The notes: generated by a model not told the origin, from the sequence alone. DNA of 8,209 nt from Candidatus Aerophobota bacterium (GCA_030607715.1 JAUWJM010000067.1:1-8209), one strand, 5' to 3'. Positions 1 to 7,079 are shown, counted from the stretch's first letter. Translations and numbers: made by a program.

Positions 1-12
1 AATTATTTTCAT
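1..12 (-). CDS. Possible start of the gene downstream of pyrG (4 codons only)
   Basis: Three bases after the pyrG stop codon there is an ATG on the minus strand (bases 10-12), followed by codons for Lys-Ile-Ile before the window ends. The tight spacing would suit a co-transcribed gene. No strong Shine-Dalgarno sequence precedes it, only A-rich sequence at the end of pyrG. Nothing can be said about the product, and an ATG here could be chance. Confidence 0.2.
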
Positions 13-15
13 CTT

Positions 16-1611
16 TTAGCTTTTTTCTTTGGCTGCTTTAATAAAATCTCTAAATAGAGGATGAGGACTTCCTGGGCGAGAGTTAAACTCGGGGTGAAAT
101 TGAACACCCACAAACCAGGGATGATTGGGGATTTCAATTATCTCTGCCAAATTCTTTTCCGGATAAATCCCGGCTATTCTTAGTCCATTCTTAGTGAGAA
201 TCTCCTGGTATTGATTGTTAAATTCGTACCGATGTCGATGGCGCTCATATACTGTATCTTTTTTGTAAGCTTTCCAGCTAAAACTGTCCTTTTGAATTTT
301 GCACTCATAATCTCCCAACCTCATAGTTCCTCCCTTTTTCCTTACTCCTTTCTGCTCTAAAAGCAAATCTATTACTGGATAAGGAGTGCCGGAATCAAAC
401 TCTGTGCTATTAGCTTTTTTTAACCCGGCTACATTTCTGGCAAACTCAATAGTTAAGCATTGCATTCCCAGGCAAATTCCCAGGAAAGGAATACCTTCTT
501 CTCGAGCAAATTGAACAGCTTTTATTTTTTCTTTCATTCCTCTGGGACCAAATCCTCCTGGAATAAGGATTCCCTGAAAGTTCATTAATTTTCCTACAGT
601 ACTATTTTTCAGTTCCTCAGCTTCTACCCACACAGTATTAACCTTTACACTATTGTCAGCTCCAGCATGAGTGAATGCCTCAATTATGCTTTTGTAAGCG
701 TCCCTCATTTTTACATACTTACCAACTACAGCTATTCTCACTTCCTTTTGAGTGCAATTTACCTTCTGTACCCACCGGGACCACTCTTCCAAATCTTTTT
801 TATGGGTAGATAAACTTAGCTTCTTTAGTATCTTATCAGTTAAATCCTCTTTCTCAAAACAAAGGGGAACCTCATAAACATTTTCAACATCTATAGCTTG
901 AATAACATCCTCTTCTTCCACATTACAGAAAAGAGATATCTTGCTCCTTGCCTCTTTAGTTAAAGGAATTGGGGTACGGCAGAGAATAAAATCAGGTTGG
1001 ATTCCTATCTCTCTTAATCTACCTACGCTGTGCTGGGTTGGTTTGGTTTTAAGCTCCCCGGTAGAGGAAATAAAGGGGAGAAGAGTCAGATGAACAAATA
1101 AAGTATTGCCTTTTCCCTCTTTTAACCGAAACTGCCTTATAGCCTCTAAAAAAGGAAGAGATTCAATATCTCCTACTGTGCCTCCAATTTCAGTAATTAC
1201 TATATCAGCTTTATCTTTATAAGCAACTTTTCTTATTCTTTCCTGAATTTCTTCGGTAATATGAGGAATAACTTGAATGGTTTTTCCTAAGTAATCGCCT
1301 CTTCTTTCCTTTTCAATCACCGAGGAATAAATCTGCCCGGCAGTGACGTTGTTATAATAGGATAGATCTATTCCTACAAATCTCTCGTAATGGCCAAGAT
1401 CTAAATCTGTCTCGGCTCCGTCCCGAGTTACAAAAACTTCTCCATGCTGATAAGGACTCATTGTTCCAGGGTCTACATTAATATAGGGATCAAGCTTAAG
1501 CATGCCAACTTTTAATCCTCTACTTTTAAGGAGAGTTCCCATAGAGGCTGAAGCTATTCCTTTCCCCAAAGAAGAAAGAACCCCTCCAGTAACAAATATA
1601 TACTTGGCCAT
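16..1611 (-). CDS. pyrG: CTP synthase (glutamine-hydrolysing)
   Basis: This cytoplasmic enzyme makes CTP from UTP, ATP and glutamine, the last step of de novo pyrimidine nucleotide synthesis. The protein has 531 residues, normal for the family. The N-terminal synthase (amidoligase) domain covers about residues 1-268, with the P-loop-like [15 protein letters not shown] at 9-23 and metal/ATP residues in [14 protein letters not shown] (65-78) and [10 protein letters not shown] (141-150). The class I glutamine amidotransferase domain covers about 290-528. It has the oxyanion segment PGGFG at 351-355, nucleophile Cys380 in GICLGMQ, and the His506/Glu508 pair in QFHPEF. The ATG start gives the canonical N-terminus [10 protein letters not shown]. 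There is no good Shine-Dalgarno sequence and no clear promoter in the 108-bp gap to accD, which is largely filled by REP-like palindromes. Transcription probably continues from accD. Confidence 0.98.
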   Translation of the reverse strand: MAKYIFVTGGVLSSLGKGIASASMGTLLKSRGLKVGMLKLDPYINVDPGTMSPYQHGEVFVTRDGAETDLDLGHYERFVGIDLSYYNNVTAGQIYSSVIEKERRGDYLGKTIQVIPHITEEIQERIRKVAYKDKADIVITEIGGTVGDIESLPFLEAIRQFRLKEGKGNTLFVHLTLLPFISSTGELKTKPTQHSVGRLREIGIQPDFILCRTPIPLTKEARSKISLFCNVEEEDVIQAIDVENVYEVPLCFEKEDLTDKILKKLSLSTHKKDLEEWSRWVQKVNCTQKEVRIAVVGKYVKMRDAYKSIIEAFTHAGADNSVKVNTVWVEAEELKNSTVGKLMNFQGILIPGGFGPRGMKEKIKAVQFAREEGIPFLGICLGMQCLTIEFARNVAGLKKANSTEFDSGTPYPVIDLLLEQKGVRKKGGTMRLGDYECKIQKDSFSWKAYKKDTVYERHRHRYEFNNQYQEILTKNGLRIAGIYPEKNLAEIIEIPNHPWFVGVQFHPEFNSRPGSPHPLFRDFIKAAKEKS

Positions 1612-1655
1612 CTATGTTTTCTTTAAACTTATAATTTTAACCTGCCAATATTAGG

Positions 1656-1713
1656 CAGACCTAAAGGTCTACACTACATCTTTAGCCACCAGTAGCTCAG
1701 GCCTTTAGGTCTG
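1656..1713. repeat. Inverted pair of REP-like palindromes, GTAG ends facing inward
   Basis: Two 22-nt units lie in opposite orientation in the accD-pyrG gap. The minus-strand unit (1677 down to 1656) begins GTAG and has stem AGACC/GGTCT around a TTTA loop. The plus-strand unit (1692-1713) begins GTAG and has stem CAGGCC/GGTCTG, with one G-T wobble, around the same TTTA loop. The units match at 18 of 22 positions. Together they form a perfect 12-bp inverted repeat: CAGACCTAAAGG at 1656-1667 and CCTTTAGGTCTG at 1702-1713. A further small stem, CTGCC/GGCAG (1642-1658), overlaps the left edge. A 5' GTAG before an imperfect palindrome is the hallmark of REP elements linked to RAYT transposases. 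That these are mobile is inference from architecture. A simpler alternative is an mRNA-stabilising or attenuating structure between accD and pyrG. Confidence 0.7.
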
Positions 1714-1719
1714 ATGAAT

Positions 1720-2556
1720 TTAACCAATGAGGAAGTCAAAAATTTTAATTAAGGTAGGCCTTATTTTGCTTCTTTCCACTATCAAATCAATCATACCATG
1801 GGCAAGCAAAAACTCAGATCTTTGAAACCCTTGAGGGATTTGCTGTTTTATAGTTTGTTTTATTACCCGAGGACCAGCAAAGCCAAGAAGAGCTCCCGGT
1901 TCAGCCATAGTAATATCCCCCCTACTGGCAAAACTGGCCATTACTCCGCCCATTGTAGGATGTGTAAGGACAGAGATATAGAGTAGCCCTCTTCTTTTAA
2001 GCTCAGCTATAGCTGAGGAAGTTTTAACCATTTGCATTAAAGAGATAACTCCTTCTTGCATTCTGGCTCCTCCGCCTGAACCAGAAATAAGCAAAATAGG
2101 ATAATCTTTTTCTATAGCTTTTTCCACTGCAAAGGTTATCCTTTCTCCCATTGCTGAACCCATACTTCCACCCATAAAGCCAAAGTCAGTAACCCCAATA
2201 GATACTGGCCATCCCCCGATTTTCCCTTCCCCAATTATTGCTGCTTCATCCAAACCTGTTTTTTTTCTTCCTCTGCTTAGTTTCTCCTTATATTCCGGAA
2301 AATTAAGCGGGTCATTTAAAGAGACTTCAGAGTTATACTCTGTAAAACTTTTCTCATCAACAGTGATTTGAATTCTTTCCCTGGCACCAAGGTAAAAATG
2401 ATATCCACACTTGGGGCAAACTTTTAGGTTCTCATTTAGGTTTTTGTTATAGATAATTTCTGAACAATTTGTGCATTTAGTCCACAAACCATCAGGAACA
2501 TCTATTTTTTTCTTTCCCTTAGTTATTCTATGGTAGGTACGCTCAAACCATCCCAT
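1720..2556 (-). CDS. accD: Acetyl-CoA carboxylase carboxyltransferase subunit beta
   Basis: AccD is the beta half of the carboxyltransferase that, with AccA, moves the carboxyl group from carboxybiotin to acetyl-CoA, giving malonyl-CoA for fatty-acid synthesis in the cytoplasm. The 278-residue length is typical. A four-cysteine zinc ribbon is visible: Cys28 and Cys31 (CTNC), Cys47 and Cys50 (CPKC). The crotonase-fold carboxyltransferase core follows, with GGSMGSAMGE (129-138), the glycine-rich SGSGGGARMQEG (158-169), THPTMGGVMASFA (198-210) and AGPRVI (227-232). The ATG start follows AAGGAG (bases 2566-2571) with 9 nt between. The gap to rpsI holds a large REP-like element. The partner accA is not in the window. 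In Escherichia coli the zinc-ribbon carboxyltransferase is known to bind acc mRNA and repress its own translation. Whether that happens here is unknown. Confidence 0.97.
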   Translation of the reverse strand: MGWFERTYHRITKGKKKIDVPDGLWTKCTNCSEIIYNKNLNENLKVCPKCGYHFYLGARERIQITVDEKSFTEYNSEVSLNDPLNFPEYKEKLSRGRKKTGLDEAAIIGEGKIGGWPVSIGVTDFGFMGGSMGSAMGERITFAVEKAIEKDYPILLISGSGGGARMQEGVISLMQMVKTSSAIAELKRRGLLYISVLTHPTMGGVMASFASRGDITMAEPGALLGFAGPRVIKQTIKQQIPQGFQRSEFLLAHGMIDLIVERSKIRPTLIKIFDFLIG

Positions 2557-2565
2557 TAGTAAAAA

Positions 2566-2579
2566 CTCCTTCTAGAAGG
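2566..2579 (-). promoter_or_regulatory. accD ribosome binding site embedded in a 12-bp palindrome
   Basis: On the minus strand AAGGAG (2571 down to 2566) lies 9 nt before the accD ATG and supports that start. It overlaps the perfect palindrome CCTTCTAGAAGG (2568-2579). As RNA this could form a short 4-bp hairpin that hides part of the Shine-Dalgarno sequence. The site is seen directly; any regulatory effect is inference, and the hairpin is weak. Confidence 0.6.
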
Positions 2580-2600
2580 CTGGTGAAAAACCCCAATATT

Positions 2601-2659
2601 GTAGCGGTCCGATTTATCGGACCCGTTAATAAAGCGGGTTTCATAAATGAAACCTCTAC
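2601..2659. repeat. BIME-like pair of REP palindromes with compensatory stem changes
   Basis: Two 23-nt units lie in opposite orientation with their GTAG ends outward. The plus-strand unit (2601-2623) is GTAG, one base, then the perfect palindrome GGTCCGATTTATCGGACC. The minus-strand unit (2659 down to 2637) is GTAG, one base, then GGTTTCATTTATGAAACC. Each palindrome folds as a 7-bp stem with a TTTA loop. The units differ at seven positions, six of which are three compensated base pairs, so pairing is preserved while sequence changes. GTAG/CTAC at the two ends can also pair, and CCCG/CGGG (2622-2638) joins the units. The pair sits inside a wider inverted repeat, CTGGTGA (2580-2586) and TCACCAG (2674-2680). 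It is also flanked by 8-bp direct repeats GAAAAACC (2585-2592 and 2660-2667). It fills the rpsI-accD gap, so the structure would lie in the accD leader RNA. Confidence 0.75.
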
Positions 2660-2685
2660 GAAAAACCACTTTATCACCAGACTAC

Positions 2686-3078
2686 TTATCTCTTGGAACT
2701 CTGGGGTTTAGCTCTTGCTCCCCTTAAGCCTGGTTTCTTTCTCTCTTTCATTCGAGGATCCCTTCTCAACATACCTGCTTTTTTTAAAGTTTGCCTGAGC
2801 TCAGGATTAATCTTAGATATAACTCGGGCTAAACCAAGCCGAATGGCTCCTGCCTGTCCTGTTGGTCCCCCTCCTTTTACCTCTACTTTCGCATCGAACT
2901 TATCCAAAAAATCAACCAGTTCTAAAGGTTCTCTAACTAACTTATTGTACATATCACGGAAAAAATAATCCTCCATTTCTTTATTGTTAATAGTTATCTT
3001 TCCCTGCCCCATTTTTAATCTTACCTTGGCAGTGGATACCTTTCTTCTTCCAGTAGCACAGTAACTATCTTCAGACAT
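2686..3078 (-). CDS. rpsI: 30S ribosomal protein S9
   Basis: S9 (uS9) is a small-subunit protein whose basic C-terminal tail reaches the P-site tRNA on the ribosome. The chosen start gives 130 residues, the normal bacterial length, beginning MSEDSYCATGRRKVSTAKVR. Family hallmarks are ATGRRK (8-13), GGGPTGQAGAIRLGLAR (69-85) and LLRRDPR-like LRRDPRMKERKKPG (104-117). The tail ends in SSKR, close to the usual FSKR. A consensus AAGGAG (bases 3086-3091) sits 7 nt before this ATG and decides the start. An in-frame ATG 11 codons upstream (3111) overlaps the predicted -10 element and has no ribosome binding site. S9 normally follows rplM (L13). Here the upstream gene is dppF and no rplM is visible, so the usual L13-S9 pair appears split. 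A promoter of its own lies just upstream. Confidence 0.97.
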   Translation of the reverse strand: MSEDSYCATGRRKVSTAKVRLKMGQGKITINNKEMEDYFFRDMYNKLVREPLELVDFLDKFDAKVEVKGGGPTGQAGAIRLGLARVISKINPELRQTLKKAGMLRRDPRMKERKKPGLRGARAKPQSSKR

Positions 3079-3101
3079 CCTCACACTCCTTATTTTTATT
3101 A

Positions 3102-3129
3102 AAAATAGCATATATTTTCAAATTGTCAA
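3102..3129 (-). promoter_or_regulatory. Predicted sigma-70 promoter for rpsI
   Basis: On the minus strand there is a perfect -35 hexamer TTGACA (3129 down to 3124), a 16-bp AT-rich spacer, an extended -10 TGC, and -10 hexamer TATTTT (3107 down to 3102). Transcription would start near 3095, giving a leader of about 17 nt that contains the consensus Shine-Dalgarno AAGGAG (3086-3091). The position, 70 bp after the dppF stop and directly before a ribosomal protein gene, fits a separate housekeeping transcription unit for rpsI and probably accD and pyrG. Confidence 0.7.
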
Positions 3130-3148
3130 ATGTAGCTACTCAGCAAAT

Positions 3149-4117
3149 TTAATAAAGATGACAAGCTGTAAAGTGATCAGTTTTTATCTCTTTAAGTTCT
3201 GGTTCCTCTTTTTTGCATATAAGGGTGGTATAGTTGCATCTGGGGTGGAATCGGCATCCAGGAGGAATATTTATGGGACTTGGCACATCTCCCATTAAAA
3301 TTGTCCTTTTCTTTCTAAGTCTTGGATTTGGGATAGGAATTGCAGAAAGTAGTGCCCTGGTATAAGGATGTTCTGGATCATCGAATAACTCCTTTTTGGG
3401 GGCTATTTCAACTATTTTACCTAAGTACATAACTACAACTCTGTCGCTTATATGCTTTATTACACTTAAGTCATGGGTTATAAACAAAAGAGTAAGTCCA
3501 AATTCCCTTTGCAAATCCTGCAGTAAATTAATAATTTGAGCCTGAATAGAAACATCCAATGCTGAGACAGGCTCATCGGCAACTATAAACTCTGGATTCA
3601 TTGCCAGTGCTCTGGCAATGCCTATTCTTTGTCTTTGCCCTCCGCTGAATTGATGAGAATAGCTGTTTATTTGATCCTGAGTAAGGCCAACCTTTTTCAT
3701 AAGTTCTATTACTTTAGCTTCCCTTTCTTTTTTTGAGACAATACTGTGCACTTTCATTGGCTCAGCAATAGTTGAGCCAGCAGTCATTCTTGGATCAAGA
3801 GAACCAAACGGGTCCTGATAAATAATCATCATTTTCTTTCTAAACTTCGTCATCTCTTTCTTTTTCAAATGGGTTATATTGTAGCCATCAAAATAAATAC
3901 CCCCACAGCTTGGCTCTATTAATCTTAAGATCAGTTTTCCACAGGTAGTTTTCCCGCATCCAGACTCCCCAACAAGTCCCAGGATTTCTCCTTTTTCTAT
4001 ACCGAAACTCACATCATCCACAGCTCTGATGAAGTCTTTTTTTCCAAAAGGTCCTTTTCCTGTCAAGAAGTATTTTTTTAGATTTTTAATCTCTATAAGT
4101 TTTTCTTTTTGATTCAT
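3149..4117 (-). CDS. dppF: Dipeptide/oligopeptide ABC transporter ATP-binding protein DppF
   Basis: One of two ATPases that power the peptide importer from the cytoplasmic face of the membrane. The 322-residue protein has Walker A GESGCGKT (50-57), Q-loop Gln101, signature FSGGQ (157-161), Walker B FIVADE (177-182) and switch His215 in ITHD. The C-terminal oligopeptide-transporter extension (about 240-322) has PGCRFHPRC and cysteines 288, 294, 301 and 319. In structurally studied Dpp/Opp-type ATPases this spacing binds a [4Fe-4S] cluster, so one is likely here. The ATG start gives a normal N-terminus with only a weak ribosome site (GCAGAG directly before ATG), which is part of a repeat element. 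The gene begins 31 bp after the dppD stop and completes the A-B-C-D-F operon. No intrinsic terminator is apparent in the 70 bp after its stop. Confidence 0.95.
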   Translation of the reverse strand: MNQKEKLIEIKNLKKYFLTGKGPFGKKDFIRAVDDVSFGIEKGEILGLVGESGCGKTTCGKLILRLIEPSCGGIYFDGYNITHLKKKEMTKFRKKMMIIYQDPFGSLDPRMTAGSTIAEPMKVHSIVSKKEREAKVIELMKKVGLTQDQINSYSHQFSGGQRQRIGIARALAMNPEFIVADEPVSALDVSIQAQIINLLQDLQREFGLTLLFITHDLSVIKHISDRVVVMYLGKIVEIAPKKELFDDPEHPYTRALLSAIPIPNPRLRKKRTILMGDVPSPINIPPGCRFHPRCNYTTLICKKEEPELKEIKTDHFTACHLY

Positions 4118-4170
4118 CTCTGCGCACTCTATGGTCTCTACGGTGAATTTATCTGTGTAAATCTGTGGCT
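4118..4170. repeat. Short-period repeat element across the dppD/dppF junction
   Basis: On the plus strand CTCT recurs at 4118, 4127 and 4136, an exact 9-base period with partly conserved intervening bases. ATCTGTG then recurs at 4151 and 4161, a 10-base period. From memory, this combination resembles a widespread class of dispersed intergenic repeats (motifs like CTCTGCGG and ATCTGTG in tandem) found in many unrelated bacteria; I could not verify this by search. The element contains the dppD stop codon and encodes the last seven or so residues of DppD, and its edge forms the sequence directly before the dppF start codon. Confidence 0.55.
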
Positions 4171-5147
4171 AAATGGTTATTTTCTTCAACCAAATGACAT
4201 CTTACCAGGTGATGATCTTCTACTTCTATCAATTTAGGTATCTCTTTAATGCATCTTTCTGAACAAAAATCACATCTGGGATGAAATGGGCACCCGGAGG
4301 GAACATCAAGAAGATTTGGTACCAAACCTCTAATTACACTGAGATGTTCAGTTTCTACGTCAAGCCTTGGTATTGATTTGTTTAATCCTTTTGTATATGG
4401 ATGAAGAGGATTAGAAAAAAGTGTATCTACATTTGTATATTCCATAATATGCCCGGCATACATTACAGCAACATTGTCACACATTTCAGCAATTACCCCA
4501 AGATCATGGGTTATCAACATTACAGATGTACCAAACTTTTCTTTTAGTTCATCAATTAATCTTAAAATCTGAGCCTGGATGGTAACATCTAATGCAGTTG
4601 TTGGCTCATCGGCAATAAGCAAAGTGGGGTTGCAAGACAGGGCCATGGCAATCATTGCTCTTTGCCTCATCCCCCCGGATAGCTCATGAGGATATTCATC
4701 TACTCTTTTTTCTGGATCTGATATCCCAACAACTCTCAGTGCTTGTATTGCTTTTTCTTTGGCCTCTTTCTTCACCAGTCCTTGATGTAATTGAATAGAT
4801 TCCATGATTTCATAGCCAATAGTGAATACTGGATCTAATGAAGTCATTGGTTCCTGGAAAATCATAGATATCTTTTTGCCCCTTATTTTTCTCATCGCCT
4901 TTTCATCCAACTTCAAAAGATTTTTACCGTCAAGGCATATTTCCCCATTTATGATTTTCCCGGGAGGGGAAGGAATCAATCTCATAATAGATAGTGCAGT
5001 GACGCTTTTACCACACCCAGACTCACCAACAAGGCCAAATGTTTCTCCCCTGCCTATCTTAAAACTAATTCCATCCACCGCTTTTACTACTCCTTGATGG
5101 GTAAAAAAGTATGTTTTTAAATCTTTTATTTTGAGTAATTCTTTCAT
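4149..5147 (-). CDS. dppD: Dipeptide/oligopeptide ABC transporter ATP-binding protein DppD
   Basis: This is the second ATPase of the importer, expected to pair with DppF under the DppB/DppC membrane channel. The 332-residue protein shows Walker A GESGCGKS (41-48), Q-loop Gln98, signature LSGGM (156-160), Walker B LLIADE (176-181) and switch His214 in ITHD. The C-terminal extension has [10 protein letters not shown] and cysteines 286, 292, 295, 299 and 317, four of which match the [4Fe-4S] ligands of this ATPase class. The last residues, about NHLATDLHR after the conserved CHL, are encoded by a short-period repeat and look like a recent tail rather than part of the fold. The ATG start lies 5 bp after the dppC stop with no clear Shine-Dalgarno sequence, which suggests translational coupling to dppC. 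Confidence 0.95.
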   Translation of the reverse strand: MKELLKIKDLKTYFFTHQGVVKAVDGISFKIGRGETFGLVGESGCGKSVTALSIMRLIPSPPGKIINGEICLDGKNLLKLDEKAMRKIRGKKISMIFQEPMTSLDPVFTIGYEIMESIQLHQGLVKKEAKEKAIQALRVVGISDPEKRVDEYPHELSGGMRQRAMIAMALSCNPTLLIADEPTTALDVTIQAQILRLIDELKEKFGTSVMLITHDLGVIAEMCDNVAVMYAGHIMEYTNVDTLFSNPLHPYTKGLNKSIPRLDVETEHLSVIRGLVPNLLDVPSGCPFHPRCDFCSERCIKEIPKLIEVEDHHLVRCHLVEENNHLATDLHR

Positions 5148-5152
5148 AATAT

Positions 5153-6034
5153 TTATGTCTTAAGTCTTGGATCTAAAATATCCCTCAAACCATCACCAAG
5201 TAAATTAAACCCCAGCACTGAAAATAGTATAGCTATACCTGGAAAAGTTGCTGCCCACCATGCTCCACCTACAATATACGAATAACTTCTGGAGAGCATA
5301 GCACCCCATTCTGGTGTTGGAGGTTGAGCACCAAGACCTAAGAAACCTAAAGCTGCACAGTCAAGAATAGCTGTGGCTAACATTAAAGTCCCATACACAA
5401 TAACAGGTGCTATACTATTAGGTAGAACATGACCAAGAACAATTCGCCAGTTACTGGAACCTATTGCCTTCTGTGCCTCAATATACTCCATCTCCTTAAT
5501 GTAAAGCACAGAACTCCTTATAATTCTCGCCATCTGAGGAGTGTAAACTATACCTATAGCAACCATAGCTTTATCCAAACCTCTACCTATAACTGCTACA
5601 ATTGTTATTGCCAACAGTAGAGCTGGAAATGCAAACATAATATCAACTATTCTCATAATAATAGTGTCCGCCCATCCTCCATAATAGCCTGCTGTTACTC
5701 CCAGGATTATGCCAAGAAGAGTTGCAATTCCAACGGCAATAAAACCCACACTCAAGCTAACCCTGGCTCCATGGATAACTCTACTTAAAACGCATCTTCC
5801 CAGCTCATCAGCTCCCAGAGGCATATCTTTTATTCCTTTTTCACTCCAAAGCCCGGGTTTAAGAATTTTGGTTAACTCTGGAGGAGATGGAGTAGGGTCA
5901 TTGGGAGCAATATAATTTGCCAACAGGGCACATAAAATAAGTATAAGAATAATAACCAGACCAAAAACTGCTGATTTGTTGTAGCTGAGCCTTCTTAACA
6001 GCTCTCCCCCTTTTGTTTCTCTTTTTCTTTCCAT
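5153..6034 (-). CDS. dppC: Dipeptide ABC transporter permease DppC
   Basis: An inner-membrane permease of the peptide importer that pairs with DppB. From the chosen ATG it has 293 residues. A cytoplasmic basic N-terminus is followed by a first membrane helix at about 21-42, then the family segment PLGADELGRCVLSRVIHGARVS (from about 72) and the BPD transporter core with helices near 95-118, 134-150, 207-228 and 260-280. The EAA loop that contacts the ATPases is EAQKAIGSSNWRIVLGHVLP (186-205). The C-terminus GDGLRDILDPRLK is typical. Most relatives have Asp where this protein has Cys81 (GRD in place of GRC), a minor oddity. The frame is open 11 codons further up to a TTG at 6067, which would overlap dppB. 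I chose the ATG at 6034 because AGGA lies 5 nt before it and it starts 7 bp after the dppB stop. Confidence 0.95.
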   Translation of the reverse strand: MERKRETKGGELLRRLSYNKSAVFGLVIILILILCALLANYIAPNDPTPSPPELTKILKPGLWSEKGIKDMPLGADELGRCVLSRVIHGARVSLSVGFIAVGIATLLGIILGVTAGYYGGWADTIIMRIVDIMFAFPALLLAITIVAVIGRGLDKAMVAIGIVYTPQMARIIRSSVLYIKEMEYIEAQKAIGSSNWRIVLGHVLPNSIAPVIVYGTLMLATAILDCAALGFLGLGAQPPTPEWGAMLSRSYSYIVGGAWWAATFPGIAILFSVLGFNLLGDGLRDILDPRLKT

Positions 6035-6039
6035 CTTTG

Positions 6040-6043
6040 TCCT
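6040..6043 (-). promoter_or_regulatory. Ribosome binding site deciding the dppC start
   Basis: AGGA on the minus strand overlaps the dppB stop codon TAG (6042-6044) and sits 5 nt before the ATG at 6034. The alternative TTG at 6067 has only T/A-rich sequence before it. This favours the shorter DppC and implies coupled termination and reinitiation. Confidence 0.65.
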
Positions 6044-7046
6044 ATTTATAGTGAATTCTGGGATCAATGTAAAGATAAATAATATCGGTTACTAAATTTA
6101 CAACTACAAAAACAAAGGCAAAAAATAGCACGCATCCCTGTACCACAGGATAATCTCGGGCATATACTCCTTGCACAACGTATCGACCTATTCCAGGCCA
6201 GGAAAAAACTGTTTCTGTCAGGATGGCTCCAGCAAGGAGCAAACCAAAATTTAATCCAATTACAGTTATCACAGGGATCATGGCATTTCTTACAGCATGC
6301 CTGTATATTACAATTCTCTCTGATAAACCCTTTGCCCTTTCAGTTCTTATAAAGTCTTGACTTAACACTTCCAGCATACTTGATCTGGTTACCCTGGCAA
6401 TTGTAGCCATAGGTATTGTTGCCAGAGCAATAGAAGGCAGGATCAAATGGCGAAGAATACTTGCTAAAGCTGAAAGATTACCCGTAATTATACTGTCCAA
6501 AACATAAAAACCTGTAATTCTTTGAAAAGGGATAAGCATATTTATTCTTCCTGCTATGGGAAACCATCTCAGATATACTCCAAAAATCATCATAAGCATA
6601 ATTCCAAGCCAGAAAACAGGCATTGATACACCAAAAAGTGCTACTCCCATAGATGTGTAATCAAAAATGGAGTATTGCTTGGAGGCAGAGATAATTCCTG
6701 CCATAATACCTATAACTATAGCAAAGGTCATTGCCATAACACTGAGCTCAAAAGTATTAGGAAATCTATCCAGTATCTCCCTGGTTACAAGCTCATGAGA
6801 TATTATGGAATAGCCTAAATCACCGCGTAAGGCATCTTTAAGCCATATTCCATATTGAATATATAAAGGCTTATCCAATCCATATTTTTTTCTTATAGCA
6901 TTGATTACCTTTTGAGATGCGCGTTCCCCGACTATTGCCCTTGCAGGATCACCTGGAGCAAGATGAACTAAGGAAAAGGCAATAATTGAAACCCCCAACA
7001 GAACAGGGATGAGCATAAGTAATCTTTTTATAATATACCACTTCAT
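6042..7046 (-). CDS. dppB: Dipeptide ABC transporter permease DppB
   Basis: The first permease of the peptide importer. The 334-residue protein begins MKWYIIKRLLMLIPVLLGVS, the standard N-terminus that runs into membrane helix 1 (about 9-29), followed by LAPGDPA (29-35) and the family linker with YGLDKPLYIQY (55-65) and GDLGYS (75-80). Further helices are predicted near 100-121, 136-157, 199-217, 252-275 and 303-325, six in all. The EAA loop is ERAKGLSERIVIYRHAVRNA (236-255), with the following LTETVFSWPGIGRYV (276-290) highly typical. The C-terminus ends DPRIHYK as in most DppB/OppB proteins. An AGGA lies 8 nt before the ATG (7055-7058). It starts 88 bp after dppA, across a stem-loop, and ends 7 bp before dppC. 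Substrate cannot be read from the permease itself; the dipeptide assignment comes from the adjacent DppA. Confidence 0.95.
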   Translation of the reverse strand: MKWYIIKRLLMLIPVLLGVSIIAFSLVHLAPGDPARAIVGERASQKVINAIRKKYGLDKPLYIQYGIWLKDALRGDLGYSIISHELVTREILDRFPNTFELSVMAMTFAIVIGIMAGIISASKQYSIFDYTSMGVALFGVSMPVFWLGIMLMMIFGVYLRWFPIAGRINMLIPFQRITGFYVLDSIITGNLSALASILRHLILPSIALATIPMATIARVTRSSMLEVLSQDFIRTERAKGLSERIVIYRHAVRNAMIPVITVIGLNFGLLLAGAILTETVFSWPGIGRYVVQGVYARDYPVVQGCVLFFAFVFVVVNLVTDIIYLYIDPRIHYK

Positions 7047-7079
7047 TTAATAGTTCCTACTGTTTACTAATTTAAACTA

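Noticed and set aside
1642..1713. Intrinsic terminator after accD
   Set aside because: Hairpins are present, but no run of T follows the stems in the direction of transcription.
1798..1986. Open frames on the plus strand, here and at 2693-2968, 4822-5097, 5429-5620, 5709-5915 and 7835-8110
   Set aside because: Each lies entirely opposite a well-supported minus-strand gene, shows no recognisable family, and has low-complexity or implausible composition. They are antisense shadows.
3079..3111. Longer S9 starting at the ATG at 3111
   Set aside because: It would place the start codon over the predicted -10 element, add 11 residues not seen in S9, and lacks a ribosome site; the ATG at 3078 has AAGGAG at 7 nt.
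4118..4170. Short CRISPR array
   Set aside because: The periods of 9 and 10 bases are far too short for repeat-spacer units, and there are no cas genes.
6035..6067. DppC starting at TTG 6067 with a 26-bp overlap with dppB
   Set aside because: A rare start codon without a Shine-Dalgarno sequence; the ATG at 6034 has AGGA at 5 nt and gives the normal family length.
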